NCBI GenBank assembly: GCA_002862465.1
Contig: PKDD01000025.1
Location: 1-53,948 of the forward strand
DNA length: 53,948 nucleotides
Direction of reading: 5' to 3'
DNA from: Haliea sp.
GTDB lineage: Bacteria; Pseudomonadota; Gammaproteobacteria; Pseudomonadales; Halieaceae
The notes beneath the pieces were generated by a model. That model ran no database searches. It worked only from the letters and a program-made list of their open reading frames with translations, and was not told the DNA's origin. Made by a program: the position numbers and the translations under genes. This document shows, piece after piece, positions 8,372 to 17,213 of this stretch (position 1 is the first letter of the stretch; each line of letters begins with the position of its first letter).

Positions 8372-10369
8372 ATGACCAAATTTAGTAGCATCCTTGTGGC
8401 GAACCGCGGTGAGATTGCCTGTCGCGTGATTCGCACTGCCAAGGCCCAAGGCTACCGAACTGTCGCCGTATATTCCGATGCTGACACCCATGCGCCTCAT
8501 GTACAAATGGCGGACACCGCTCTGCATATAGGGCCTAGTCCAGTCAACGAATCGTATCTAGCTCAAGAGAATATTTTGGAGGCCGCACAAATCAGCGGTG
8601 CCGAAGCGATTCATCCGGGCTATGGGTTTCTTAGTGAGAATGCCAGCTTTGCTGCAGCTTGCGAGGCCGCCGGTCTCGTCTTTATCGGCCCAACCGCCGA
8701 CGCAATTCACCTAATGGGCAACAAAGCCGAGGCAAAACGTCGGATGATTGCCGCGGGAGTGCCCTGTGTCCCGGGTTACGAAGGAGAAGACCAGAGTGAT
8801 GCAAAGCTGCTCACTGAAGGCGCTAAAATTACATTGCCGTTGATGGTGAAAGCCGCAGAAGGCGGCGGCGGTCGAGGCATGCGTACCGTGAATAAAATCG
8901 ATGAGTTAGCCAACGCGATAAGGCTAGCGCGCGCAGAGGCGGAGTCTGCCTTTGGTAGTAGCGAATTGATTCTAGAGAAAGCTATCGTTCGTCCTCGGCA
9001 CGTAGAGATACAAGTATTTGGTGACAGCTACGGAAATATTTTACACCTTGGGGAACGTGATTGCTCAGTCCAGCGCCGACACCAAAAAGTCATTGAAGAG
9101 GCGCCCTGCCCTGTGATGACCGATGAATTGCGCGATGAAATGGGCAGTGCAGCAATCGCCGCGGCGCAAAGCATAAACTATCAGGGCGCAGGCACAGTCG
9201 AATTTTTACTGGATGAAACCGGCGCATTTTATTTCCTCGAAATGAATACGCGTCTTCAGGTGGAACATCCGGTCACAGAACTGATTACAGGCCTGGATTT
9301 AGTAGCATTGCAACTGAAAGTTGCTCAGGGTGAACCTCTGGAATTGACACAAGACGTGATTACTCTGGATGGCCATGCCATCGAAGTAAGACTTTACACT
9401 GAAGATCCTGCGCAAGACTTTCTACCCACGTCCGGTCCTGTATACCTATGGTCACCGCCCACCGGATTGGGCGTACGAGTAGATAGCGGAATTTGCAGTG
9501 GCCAAGCAATTTCACCCTTCTATGATCCTATGGTTGCTAAAATTATTGCCAGCGGCCCAAACCGAGAGATTGCCCGCCTGCGGCTGATAGAGGCACTCAA
9601 TAATACCGTATTATTTGGCACAAGCCACAACCGTGACTTCTTGGTTGCCTGCTTGAAGAAAGACTGCTTTGCGGCAGGACAGGCAACAACAGCGTTCATT
9701 GCCGAAGAATTTTCTGAAGGTGAAAACGAGGAACTTCAACCCTGTTTCACACATAGCGCCGTGGCGGCAGTTCTTGAACTCACCCTGCAGCATAGGACAT
9801 TGTATGACGACAGCATTCTGGTCGCTCCTCAATTGCGCGACTGGGCTAGCGCGAGCCCACTAGTTTCGCGCAAACTGTATATCCACGGTGATCAGGTTCA
9901 CGACCTGTCTGTGACACCGGTTGGGGATAAGTGCTATCGCGTTTTCGACACTGATAACACAGCGGTGATTGAACTCCTGACAGTAGAAGAGGACGCGGCG
10001 CAGGTGCGTATCGACGGCGAACAACATCTGGCACGGCATTTTTTACCTAACGAAGGCGAGCTATATTTATCTATTAACGGACACGCTGCAACATACTGCG
10101 ACCAGATTGGACTTGCTGGAGCGCAGGAGGAGTCAACCGCCAGCGGCAGAATCATCGCACCCATGCATGGACTGTTATTGGAAATGCGGGTCATCGCAGG
10201 TGACTACGTCGAGTCAGGCCAAACCTTGGCAATACTAGAAGCAATGAAAATGCATTATGAGATCGCAGCTGACGCAGCGGGCGAAGTCGTCGACGTCCTT
10301 GCCAAAGAAGGACAGCAAGTAGCGGTTGATGACTTGTTAATCAATATAAGCACCGCTGACCGGGACTGA
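8372..10369 (+). CDS. atuF: Geranyl-CoA carboxylase alpha subunit (biotin carboxylase plus biotin carrier), AtuF-like
   Basis: The 665-residue protein carboxylates its own biotin with ATP and bicarbonate. The N-terminal biotin carboxylase domain starts with ILVANRGEIACRVIRTA, has the ATP-grasp glycine loop EGGGGRGMR and the active-site stretch EMNTRLQVEHPVTE. A linking BT domain follows, and the last 75 or so residues are a biotin carrier domain with the biotinylation motif EAMKM; the modified Lys is about residue 626. ATG 8372 is preceded by GGAGG at 8362-8366, 15 bp after the hydratase stop, so this is the last gene of the operon. Together with the beta subunit it should form the alpha6beta6 carboxylase of the MCC/GCC type. 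Geranyl-CoA specificity is inferred from context. Confidence 0.84.
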   Translation: MTKFSSILVANRGEIACRVIRTAKAQGYRTVAVYSDADTHAPHVQMADTALHIGPSPVNESYLAQENILEAAQISGAEAIHPGYGFLSENASFAAACEAAGLVFIGPTADAIHLMGNKAEAKRRMIAAGVPCVPGYEGEDQSDAKLLTEGAKITLPLMVKAAEGGGGRGMRTVNKIDELANAIRLARAEAESAFGSSELILEKAIVRPRHVEIQVFGDSYGNILHLGERDCSVQRRHQKVIEEAPCPVMTDELRDEMGSAAIAAAQSINYQGAGTVEFLLDETGAFYFLEMNTRLQVEHPVTELITGLDLVALQLKVAQGEPLELTQDVITLDGHAIEVRLYTEDPAQDFLPTSGPVYLWSPPTGLGVRVDSGICSGQAISPFYDPMVAKIIASGPNREIARLRLIEALNNTVLFGTSHNRDFLVACLKKDCFAAGQATTAFIAEEFSEGENEELQPCFTHSAVAAVLELTLQHRTLYDDSILVAPQLRDWASASPLVSRKLYIHGDQVHDLSVTPVGDKCYRVFDTDNTAVIELLTVEEDAAQVRIDGEQHLARHFLPNEGELYLSINGHAATYCDQIGLAGAQEESTASGRIIAPMHGLLLEMRVIAGDYVESGQTLAILEAMKMHYEIAADAAGEVVDVLAKEGQQVAVDDLLINISTADRD

Positions 10370-10777
10370 ATCTAGATCATTAGCGGAAAGCCGTGACAAC
10401 GTTTCCTCAAAAATATTTGACGGCTATACCGGACTAACAAAATACTAAAACAAACCTGCGCGCACCAGCATACAAGACTCTCTTGATGCTTACTCTAGAA
10501 TATGCCGCTGGCGCGGCAAATCCTCACAGGATGACCTGAGCCGTCGTCCCTGCGGAATTTCGATCACTGAAGATTCCTCAGGTTGACAAATTATAACAGC
10601 AATGAGAAACGGGATAGGCAAAACAAGAAAAGTGCTCCCGAAAGTACTATCTAGCCGCTATAATAGTCGCGGACAATAGCCGCAAAAATGACTCAGAGAG
10701 CCCACATGCGCGAAGCCATGCGTGATAGTTATCTGTCACGTTTTTACAAACTGTTTCGTATCTCAAGGATACCGTTA
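10370..10777. other. Intergenic region after the Atu operon
   Basis: There is no convincing gene in these 408 bases. A perfect 6-bp hairpin (TGCCGC 10503-10508, loop TGGC, GCGGCA 10513-10518) lies 134 bp after the atuF stop but has no U-run after it. A TTGACA at 10583-10588 has no good -10 at the right distance. A TATAAT at 10659-10664, about 115 bp before the lipoprotein start, is a plausible -10 with a poor -35. A frame open from 10688 continues into the lipoprotein gene but adds a non-signal N-terminus. Confidence 0.4.
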
Positions 10778-11197
10778 ATGCGGACACTGCGGCGCGTGGC
10801 TGTGTCGTTAGTACTCATGGTGAGCGTCGCGGCTTGTGGACCCGACGAAGCAGTAATCTCGGAGTCCCAGTATAGCACTAAGCTTGTGGGAGATTGGCAG
10901 GGTACCGTCGCGGGAGAAAGTGAATACATCAGCTTTCACGTAGATGGTAGTTTCACCTCACAACTGCAGCAAATGGGATTTATCAATACAACACTGGGGC
11001 AAGCTGTAAGCGGATCTATCAGCGGGAGATGGCACATTCACGCTAACGTTATCACGCTGGTTATCAAGCGCACGGAGCATGAAGAACCCCTTAACATCGC
11101 AACAACTAGCACCATTGTCTCGTTCAAACAAAACGAGCTAGTGATAAACAGCACCAGAGCTGGGACGTCAGTATTTGCGCGTACGCGTAAGCTATAA
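10778..11197 (+). CDS. Putative lipoprotein of unknown function
   Basis: With the start at ATG 10778 (ribosome site AAGGAT at 10765-10770) the product has 139 residues and a clear lipoprotein signal: MRTLRR, a hydrophobic core and the lipobox VAAC at residues 16-19, so the mature protein would begin with a lipid-modified Cys. In-frame upstream ATG codons at 10688, 10706 and 10718 would add up to 30 residues and push the signal inward. The mature part looks like a small beta-rich domain: it contains VGDWQGTVAG, the SFTSQL strand and SGRWHI, reminiscent of lipocalin-like domains, but I would not name a family. Membrane anchoring in the periplasm is inferred. It is a single gene ahead of the DedA gene. 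Confidence 0.7.
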   Translation: MRTLRRVAVSLVLMVSVAACGPDEAVISESQYSTKLVGDWQGTVAGESEYISFHVDGSFTSQLQQMGFINTTLGQAVSGSISGRWHIHANVITLVIKRTEHEEPLNIATTSTIVSFKQNELVINSTRAGTSVFARTRKL

Positions 11198-11285
11198 ATA
11201 ATGCGGAACTGAATCATGAGAAGCGAATTAGTAACGGACTCTATGCCAATGACTCCATTGCAGTTACTGACCGGATAACTGAAAA

Positions 11286-11837
11286 ATGTCACTGCAAGAA
11301 CTGGTATCTAATTACGGGTATCTAGCAATCAGCGTTGGTACGTTCCTCGAAGGAGAAACCATTCTAATTCTGGGAGGTCTAGCCGCACATCGTGGGTTTC
11401 TGGAATTACCATGGGTCGTTGTATGCGCATTTCTCGGCGCTTTCTCGGGGAATCAACTGTATTTCCATATTGGCCGCCAAAAAGGTGAGAAGTTGCTTGC
11501 GAAACGACCGGCCTGGCAGGTGAAATCTGCAAAGGTATTCGCTATGGCCGAAAAGCATCAAGTCTGGTTGATTCTGGGTTTCAGTTTCATTTACGGCTTG
11601 CGCACAGTGACGCCATTTTTATTAGGAATTGCAGGCGTATCGCCCGTGCGGTTCTTCCTCCTCAGTATAGTCGGCACACTCGTTTGGGCTTCCGTCGTCG
11701 CCAATATAGGCTATTTTTTTGGCTATGCCTTGGAATCTATGCTCGGCAATGTCAAACAGTACGAATTACTCATTTTCGGTGTCTTCGCAGGCATTGGTAT
11801 ACTCATATGGTTGATACGGCACCTTAGGCAGCGTTAA
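11286..11837 (+). CDS. DedA family membrane protein
   Basis: The 183-residue protein is a DedA/VTT-domain (SNARE-associated, PF09335) inner membrane protein. Family marks are the N-terminal YGYLAISVGTFLEGETILILGG, with the conserved Glu in FLEGE, the GRQKGEKLL stretch after the first re-entrant region, and the central FIYGLRTVTPFLLGIAGV with the family Arg and G-x-x-G. Three or four hydrophobic segments fit the fold. DedA proteins support membrane homeostasis; some members flip undecaprenyl phosphate or phosphatidylethanolamine, and which applies here cannot be told. Ribosome site is weak (ACTGAAAA before ATG 11286). It converges on the amidohydrolase gene with a 28-bp gap. Confidence 0.85.
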   Translation: MSLQELVSNYGYLAISVGTFLEGETILILGGLAAHRGFLELPWVVVCAFLGAFSGNQLYFHIGRQKGEKLLAKRPAWQVKSAKVFAMAEKHQVWLILGFSFIYGLRTVTPFLLGIAGVSPVRFFLLSIVGTLVWASVVANIGYFFGYALESMLGNVKQYELLIFGVFAGIGILIWLIRHLRQR

Positions 11838-11865
11838 CGCCGATCGAAGTTATTGCAGCGCAGAA

Positions 11866-13737
11866 TCAGGCGGCTCGTAATGCCCGGCCCAAACGCTGCC
11901 CACCCAGAGCGCTGGTCGCTTGACCATCCTTCCAAACCGGCTCGCCGCGGATCAAGACAGTCTTCACCACACCCTCGGATCGATTGAACATCTGGTTGTG
12001 CTGGAACAGGTCGCGATACTCAAGTACGCGTGTATCATTGGAATCCCAAGCCTTAAGCGCTTCCGGGTCCAGCAAGACAATATCTGCCTGCGCACCGATA
12101 TCGAGGCTGCCGACATCTAGACCAAAAAACGCCGCTGGCTCGCGCGTCAATCGCCTGACCATCATACTAACCGTCTGCAGAGATTCCGCTTGCGCCAATT
12201 TTAGTGACATCAGGTTCGCGTCAAAAAAGGCCATGTTAGTAATGTGAGCACCGGAATCGTTAAAGCCCGGCATTGCATGCTTATACTTGAGAAGGTCCAG
12301 TGTCGCTTTATTGCCTGCATTGCCTACATCTACCCAAAAACGGAAAGCTTTATCATAGGTCCTCAGCATATGCAGCATGAAGTCTGCGTCATCGCGAATA
12401 GGCCGGGGAAACAGCTCAAAAGCTGCACGCTCCTCGTCTGAACGCGCCTCTACTTGAGATCCGCGCTGCCAGCGTTCCAAACGGTTATACACGGTCTGCA
12501 TACTCTCCCCGTCCCAGTTTGCAACGGGGGCACCATCAAAAATCATCAGGTGCAGATCACGAACCACTAAATTATCCGGAGCGCCAAGCTTCGTTTTGAG
12601 ATGAGCCAGAGTTCGGCCCCGACGACCGTAGTGCCAGTCTTCGCGGAAACGCTGAGCAAAGCTCGGATCGTTCAGCAGGGCCATACGCCCTTCGACATCA
12701 TCGTATTCCTTGGCAATCAATTCACAGGTAGAACCAAGCTCTTCATATAGCGGTGAGACAATACCGTCAGACCACACACGAAAATTGGTCCCCAGTGCCT
12801 GAAAGTGGATATTACCCCTCATCAAACGACTGTTCATCAGCGCTGCAAACCCGAGGAAAGTCCTATGCGCCTTGGGCATCAAAACAAATTCCATCACCGA
12901 CAATGCCGAGGTCTTCAATGTTTTGCCAAACAGCCGTCCGCTGGTCAACATAAAATATAAGAACGCTTTTGCACGGTTTTCAATGATGGGCGTGGTTTGC
13001 CACACCCGATCATATTTACGTAGCACCTTGAGCAGGCGTTTCATTTCGCCAAATGTGGCGAACTGAGTGGGAATACGTTGAGCTGTGTGAGGCTCCGTAG
13101 CTAAATAATGAAAGGGTAATCCGTCAGTACTCATACCAACGTAACCTTGTTTCATTCCTTGCTCCAACAACGCTTCCATGCGCGTCAATTCGACCTCGGT
13201 GGGTTCTCGCTTTATGCTGTCTTTAAGCCCCATGACTTCTATCCTCAGCATCGAATGAGGAATAAAAGCGCCTATATTCGGTCCCAAAGGAATATTCTCG
13301 AAGTGATCCAGATAGTCTTCGGTGTTATCCCACTGCACAGCATCAACGCATTTTCTCAGCACGGACTTGGGGATGTTTTCGACCCGCGTAAAACAATCAA
13401 CGATAGGATTCTGATCGTCGGTTTGCTGACGGCCAAAACAGGTGCCCAAACTACAGTTGCCCACCAACACCGTAGTTGTTCCATGCCTGACAACTTCAGG
13501 AAGACCGGGCTCAAGGTCAACCTCAAGGTCAAGATGGGTGTGAATATCGAGTAAGCCTGGCATCAGCCACTGACCTGCTGCTTCTATAATATGAGCAGCT
13601 TCACCCAAGGGCAGATTGCTGCCGCAGGCGGCGATGCGCCCGCCTTCGACAGCGATATCTATTTCACGGGGCGGGGCGCCCGTGCCGTCAAACACCAGCG
13701 CATTTCGAATCAGAGTATCCCAAGCTGATTTTGCCAT
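11866..13737 (-). CDS. Amidohydrolase, N-acyl-D-amino-acid deacylase family
   Basis: The 623-residue protein is a metal-dependent amidohydrolase of the D-aminoacylase/dihydroorotase group (COG3653). It opens with the small beta-sandwich typical of this superfamily (DTLIRNALVFDGTG), then the metal-binding HTHLD (H66, H68), the GTTTVLVGNCSLG stretch, and late in the barrel GFNDSGAH with the conserved Asp. The C-terminus returns to the sandwich (ADIVLLDPEALKAW). At 623 residues it is longer than the roughly 480-residue classical D-aminoacylase and fits the longer, mostly uncharacterised branch. Ribosome site AAGGAAAT precedes the start. The substrate is unknown; cleavage of an N-acyl or cyclic amide is a family inference. 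It is divergent from selO and cytoplasmic, with no signal peptide. Confidence 0.85.
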   Translation of the reverse strand: MAKSAWDTLIRNALVFDGTGAPPREIDIAVEGGRIAACGSNLPLGEAAHIIEAAGQWLMPGLLDIHTHLDLEVDLEPGLPEVVRHGTTTVLVGNCSLGTCFGRQQTDDQNPIVDCFTRVENIPKSVLRKCVDAVQWDNTEDYLDHFENIPLGPNIGAFIPHSMLRIEVMGLKDSIKREPTEVELTRMEALLEQGMKQGYVGMSTDGLPFHYLATEPHTAQRIPTQFATFGEMKRLLKVLRKYDRVWQTTPIIENRAKAFLYFMLTSGRLFGKTLKTSALSVMEFVLMPKAHRTFLGFAALMNSRLMRGNIHFQALGTNFRVWSDGIVSPLYEELGSTCELIAKEYDDVEGRMALLNDPSFAQRFREDWHYGRRGRTLAHLKTKLGAPDNLVVRDLHLMIFDGAPVANWDGESMQTVYNRLERWQRGSQVEARSDEERAAFELFPRPIRDDADFMLHMLRTYDKAFRFWVDVGNAGNKATLDLLKYKHAMPGFNDSGAHITNMAFFDANLMSLKLAQAESLQTVSMMVRRLTREPAAFFGLDVGSLDIGAQADIVLLDPEALKAWDSNDTRVLEYRDLFQHNQMFNRSEGVVKTVLIRGEPVWKDGQATSALGGQRLGRALRAA

Positions 13738-13943
13738 TGAATATTTCCTTTTGTTTAGCTCGTATCAACGGCCTGTATCAAGCCACCCCAAAATGATGAC
13801 GTCAAGGAACATAAACTCAAGGCTGCCGACTGTATCCAGACGTTACGGCATGCTTTATGCTCAGTCCTTTGAAGAACTCAGGCCATCGCGCAACTACAGC
13901 GTTGCACGCTTACCATTATAACCAATTCTACGGAGTCTGAAGC

Positions 13944-15425
13944 ATGGACCCTATTATTTTCGACAATAGCTACGCACGCCTCCCCGAGCAGTTCTATGCT
14001 CGCCAGGCTCCAGTGCCCGTCGCTGCGCCCGGACCCATTCGAGTGAACCATCAATTGGCAAAACAATTGGGAATCGACGTTAACTGGCTGGATTCTGAGG
14101 CGGGCACACAGGTTATCGCTGGGAATGCGGTCCCGCCCGGGTCTGAGCCGCTCGCCAGTGTGTATGCCGGACATCAGTTTGGCGGCTACAACCCACAGCT
14201 AGGAGACGGTCGCGCTGTTTTATTAGGCGAGATTCTGTCCCTCGAGGGCCGCCGCTTTGACCTCCAACTGAAAGGCTCAGGCCCCACGCCATATTCTCGC
14301 GGGGGCGACGGCCGCTCTCCAATCGGTCCGGTGCTGCGAGAATATCTCGTCAGCGAGGCAATGCACCGCCTGGGCGTGCCAACTACTCGAGCGTTGGCAG
14401 CAGTTACAACAGGAGAAAAGGTGCAGCGCGACGAATCCTATCCGGGCGCCGTTCTTGCGCGAGTGGCAAGTAGCCATATCCGCATTGGTTCATTCCAATA
14501 CTTTGCGGCACGGCGCGATACTGACTCGCTATCACTCCTATCCGATTACATTATCGATCGCCATTACCCTGATGCCAGAAACAGTGACAATCCGATATTA
14601 GCAATGCTTGAGGCGATAATCTCGCAGCAAGCGCAGCTAGTAGCCCGTTGGCAGTTGCTAGGGTTTATTCATGGTGTAATGAATACCGACAATATCCTAG
14701 TTTGTGGCGAGACCATTGACTATGGCCCCTGTGCATTTATGGACCAATTCAATCCCGATCAAGTGTTCAGTTCCATAGACCACGCCGGACGTTACGCCTA
14801 TCGCCAACAACCGAACATCGCCCATTGGAATCTGTCTGTTCTGGCCCAAGCACTCCTGCCCATCTTAGATAGCGAGCAGCAGCGCGCCATTGCACTAGCA
14901 CAAAAGGCCATCAACACCTTTCCGGCACAATTTCTGCTGGCCAATACACAGGGTATGGCAGACAAACTCGGCTTACAGGCCATCGAGGAGGGGGAGGATA
15001 CAGCGCTGGTGGAGGACCTTTGGCAACTAATGGCAGAACACGCTCTAGACTTTACTCTGACTTTCCGGCGACTAGCCGATCTAGCCGATAAACAAACTGA
15101 GGGAAAGAGCAATGTGGGCGACCTGTTTGAGTTTCCAGACGATGCACAACCATGGCTAGAGCGCTGGCATACTCGGTTAGCACGAGAGAAGACGTCCAGT
15201 AAGGCGCGGCAGGCGTTAATGTACAACAACAGCCCTGCCTTTATTCCACGCAATCACCTCGTGGAAGCCGCAATCGTCGCGGCCACTGACAGAGATGACC
15301 TAAATCCATTTAACCAATTAATGGACACACTCGAAAACCCCTATCGCTATGGCAAAGCGCTAGCGCTTTTTGCAACGCCACCAAGCCCAGATCAGGTGGT
15401 CAGACAAACTTTTTGTGGCACATAG
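13944..15425 (+). CDS. selO: Protein adenylyltransferase SelO
   Basis: The 493-residue protein is a SelO/YdiU pseudokinase, which transfers AMP from ATP to Ser, Thr or Tyr of target proteins. Family stretches are plain: VYAGHQFGGYNPQLGDGRA, LQLKGSGPTPYSRGGDGR with the nucleotide-binding Lys, LREYLVSEAMHRLGVPTTR, and the metal-binding MNTDN and DYGPC segments. The last residues, FCGT, put a Cys where eukaryotic SelO has selenocysteine; bacterial members generally use Cys. In E. coli SelO is tied to redox stress. ATG 13944 follows CGGAG by 8 nt. The gene starts an apparently co-directional run (selO, dihydroorotate-dehydrogenase fusion, nhaA), with gaps of 120 and 48 bp. Confidence 0.95.
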   Translation: MDPIIFDNSYARLPEQFYARQAPVPVAAPGPIRVNHQLAKQLGIDVNWLDSEAGTQVIAGNAVPPGSEPLASVYAGHQFGGYNPQLGDGRAVLLGEILSLEGRRFDLQLKGSGPTPYSRGGDGRSPIGPVLREYLVSEAMHRLGVPTTRALAAVTTGEKVQRDESYPGAVLARVASSHIRIGSFQYFAARRDTDSLSLLSDYIIDRHYPDARNSDNPILAMLEAIISQQAQLVARWQLLGFIHGVMNTDNILVCGETIDYGPCAFMDQFNPDQVFSSIDHAGRYAYRQQPNIAHWNLSVLAQALLPILDSEQQRAIALAQKAINTFPAQFLLANTQGMADKLGLQAIEEGEDTALVEDLWQLMAEHALDFTLTFRRLADLADKQTEGKSNVGDLFEFPDDAQPWLERWHTRLAREKTSSKARQALMYNNSPAFIPRNHLVEAAIVAATDRDDLNPFNQLMDTLENPYRYGKALALFATPPSPDQVVRQTFCGT

Positions 15426-15545
15426 GGCTTTTTCTGTGTCTGAGCGAACGATACTGGCAGGGCTGAGGTCGTTTATGGTTCGCTAAACCCGTATAATCCA
15501 ACAACTGTCAATCCGCTGACCCCATCGACGCGTGAGCCCGCTATT

Positions 15546-17165
15546 TTGAACATCGAATTTTTTGGTAAAACACTGTCCGGCCCGTTCACCATTCCCTCGG
15601 GCATCGTCACTACTGCAACACCCATTATTCAGTACATCTTTGATCATTTACCCGAGGTGGGCGTGGTCACCACTAAAAGCATCGGGCTAGAACCGCGAGA
15701 GGGCAACCGAGAACCAGTCTATAGCCAATACGCGCCGGGTTGCTTCGTTAATGCGGTCGGGCTAACGAACCCCGGAGCACGCGCATCGCTGGAGCTGTTG
15801 GAAGCCCTAACCATCCCGAAGGATCGCTTCCTACTGACCTCAATTTTTGGCGGCAGCATCGAAGAGTTCGTCGCTGTGGCACAGATACTAGCACCCGTTT
15901 CGGATGGCCTGGAACTAAACTTGTCTTGCCCCCATGCCAAAGGCTATGGCATGGCCATGGGTCAGGATCCAGAGCTAGTGCGGCAAATCACCAGTGCCGT
16001 GAAAGCGGTGGTCGATATCCCAGTCATTCCTAAGCTCACTCCTAATACTCCTGATATTGCAAAAATTGCCGAGGCTGCTATCGCAGGCGGCGCAGATGGT
16101 TTGTGCGCCATTAACACGGCAGGCCCCGGCTACACCTCCTCACACGGCCACCCCGTGCTGAGCAACGGTGCCGGCGGCATGTCAGGCAAAGGGGTGCTGC
16201 CCATTGGCCTGCAATGCGTCAGAGATATCGCCGCTGTAACAGATCGCCCAATCATAGGCTGCGGGGGCGTCAGCAGCGCAGCCGATGTACACGCTTACTT
16301 CGACGCTGGCGCATCTGTTGTTGGTGTAGGGTCGTCACTCACAGGTATGACTACAGACGAAGTGAGCGATTACTTCAAAGCGCTCAGTTACGATCTTGAC
16401 ACAAACAATAACCGTGCTGAATCACATATTCGCTATGATATTGATATGAACTTCCGCGCCGTCACTCTGGTAGACAACAAGCGGATTTGTGAGGATATTT
16501 GTATTCTAACGTTCGATCGCAAAATCAATATTCAGGCGGGCGAATTTGTCTTTTTATGGCTACCTGGCGTGGGTGAAAAGCCTTTTTCGGCCCTTACCGA
16601 CGATCCTTTTACATTAGCCGTTATTGATGTGGGGGAGTTTACCCATGTTCTGATGGATCTGCCGCTTGGCACCGAAGCCTATGTGCGTGGCCCACATGGC
16701 ATCCCAGCGGCACCACCTGAAGGTGCTAAAATTATGGCGGTAGCCGGTGGTACAGGCCTAGCCGCCGTTTATCAACTCGCGCGAGATTTCGGTAATGCCG
16801 AAGTCTTCAATGGGGCGCGCAGCGCTGAGCGTCTTTACTATCTAGACGAGTGTCGCCAGATTGCCGAGGTGCACGTTGCCACAGATGACGGCAGCACAGG
16901 GTATCACGGTGTAGTGACCGAATTATTGCGTGAGCGGCTGCAGATAATGTCACCACAGGAACTTAGCCAACTGGTCTTCTATAACTGCGGCCCGCAACCA
17001 ATGGTGCATGCGGCAATTGCAGTACAACGGGAGTTCTGCAGTCAAAAGCAGATCTTCAGTGCCATAGACTATCTTACCAAATGTGGCGTCGGTATATGCG
17101 GTGCCTGTGCGACACCTGACGGACGACGACTATGTGTCGACGGCCCGTTCCTGAAAGCCTTATGA
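15546..17165 (+). CDS. Dihydroorotate dehydrogenase-like FMN domain fused to a PyrK-like FAD/[2Fe-2S] reductase domain
   Basis: This 539-residue fusion has an N-terminal class 1 dihydroorotate dehydrogenase barrel (1-300) with the active-site Cys in NLSCP (C128), and a C-terminal ferredoxin-reductase-type module (about 315-539). The latter ends with C513-x4-C518-x2-C521-x8-C530, the PyrK [2Fe-2S] pattern. PyrD and PyrK are normally separate subunits of the NAD-linked class 1B enzyme, common in Gram-positives; gammaproteobacteria mostly use the quinone-linked class 2 PyrD. The likely start is TTG 15546, giving the family opening MNIEFFGKTLSGPF; no in-frame ATG lies nearby upstream. The protein may serve pyrimidine synthesis or another NAD(P)-linked dihydropyrimidine-type reaction. 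The domain reading is firm, the role open. Confidence 0.85.
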   Translation: MNIEFFGKTLSGPFTIPSGIVTTATPIIQYIFDHLPEVGVVTTKSIGLEPREGNREPVYSQYAPGCFVNAVGLTNPGARASLELLEALTIPKDRFLLTSIFGGSIEEFVAVAQILAPVSDGLELNLSCPHAKGYGMAMGQDPELVRQITSAVKAVVDIPVIPKLTPNTPDIAKIAEAAIAGGADGLCAINTAGPGYTSSHGHPVLSNGAGGMSGKGVLPIGLQCVRDIAAVTDRPIIGCGGVSSAADVHAYFDAGASVVGVGSSLTGMTTDEVSDYFKALSYDLDTNNNRAESHIRYDIDMNFRAVTLVDNKRICEDICILTFDRKINIQAGEFVFLWLPGVGEKPFSALTDDPFTLAVIDVGEFTHVLMDLPLGTEAYVRGPHGIPAAPPEGAKIMAVAGGTGLAAVYQLARDFGNAEVFNGARSAERLYYLDECRQIAEVHVATDDGSTGYHGVVTELLRERLQIMSPQELSQLVFYNCGPQPMVHAAIAVQREFCSQKQIFSAIDYLTKCGVGICGACATPDGRRLCVDGPFLKAL

Positions 17166-17213
17166 CCCTATCTGACAGGGCTCAAATCCCCACCCAAAAA
17201 AGGTTTTTTCATC

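Noticed and set aside
4098-10369. Leucine (Liu) operon as the reading of the four-gene carboxylase cluster
   Set aside because: The order beta-hydratase-alpha is shared, but AtuA is present and the isovaleryl-CoA dehydrogenase and HMG-CoA lyase genes are absent. The reading is kept only as an alternative.
10583-10588. TTGACA box as a promoter for the lipoprotein gene
   Set aside because: No acceptable -10 lies 16-18 bp downstream on the plus strand.
13147-13554. Plus-strand frame of 135 codons inside the amidohydrolase gene
   Set aside because: It is antisense to the conserved metal-binding region of the amidohydrolase.
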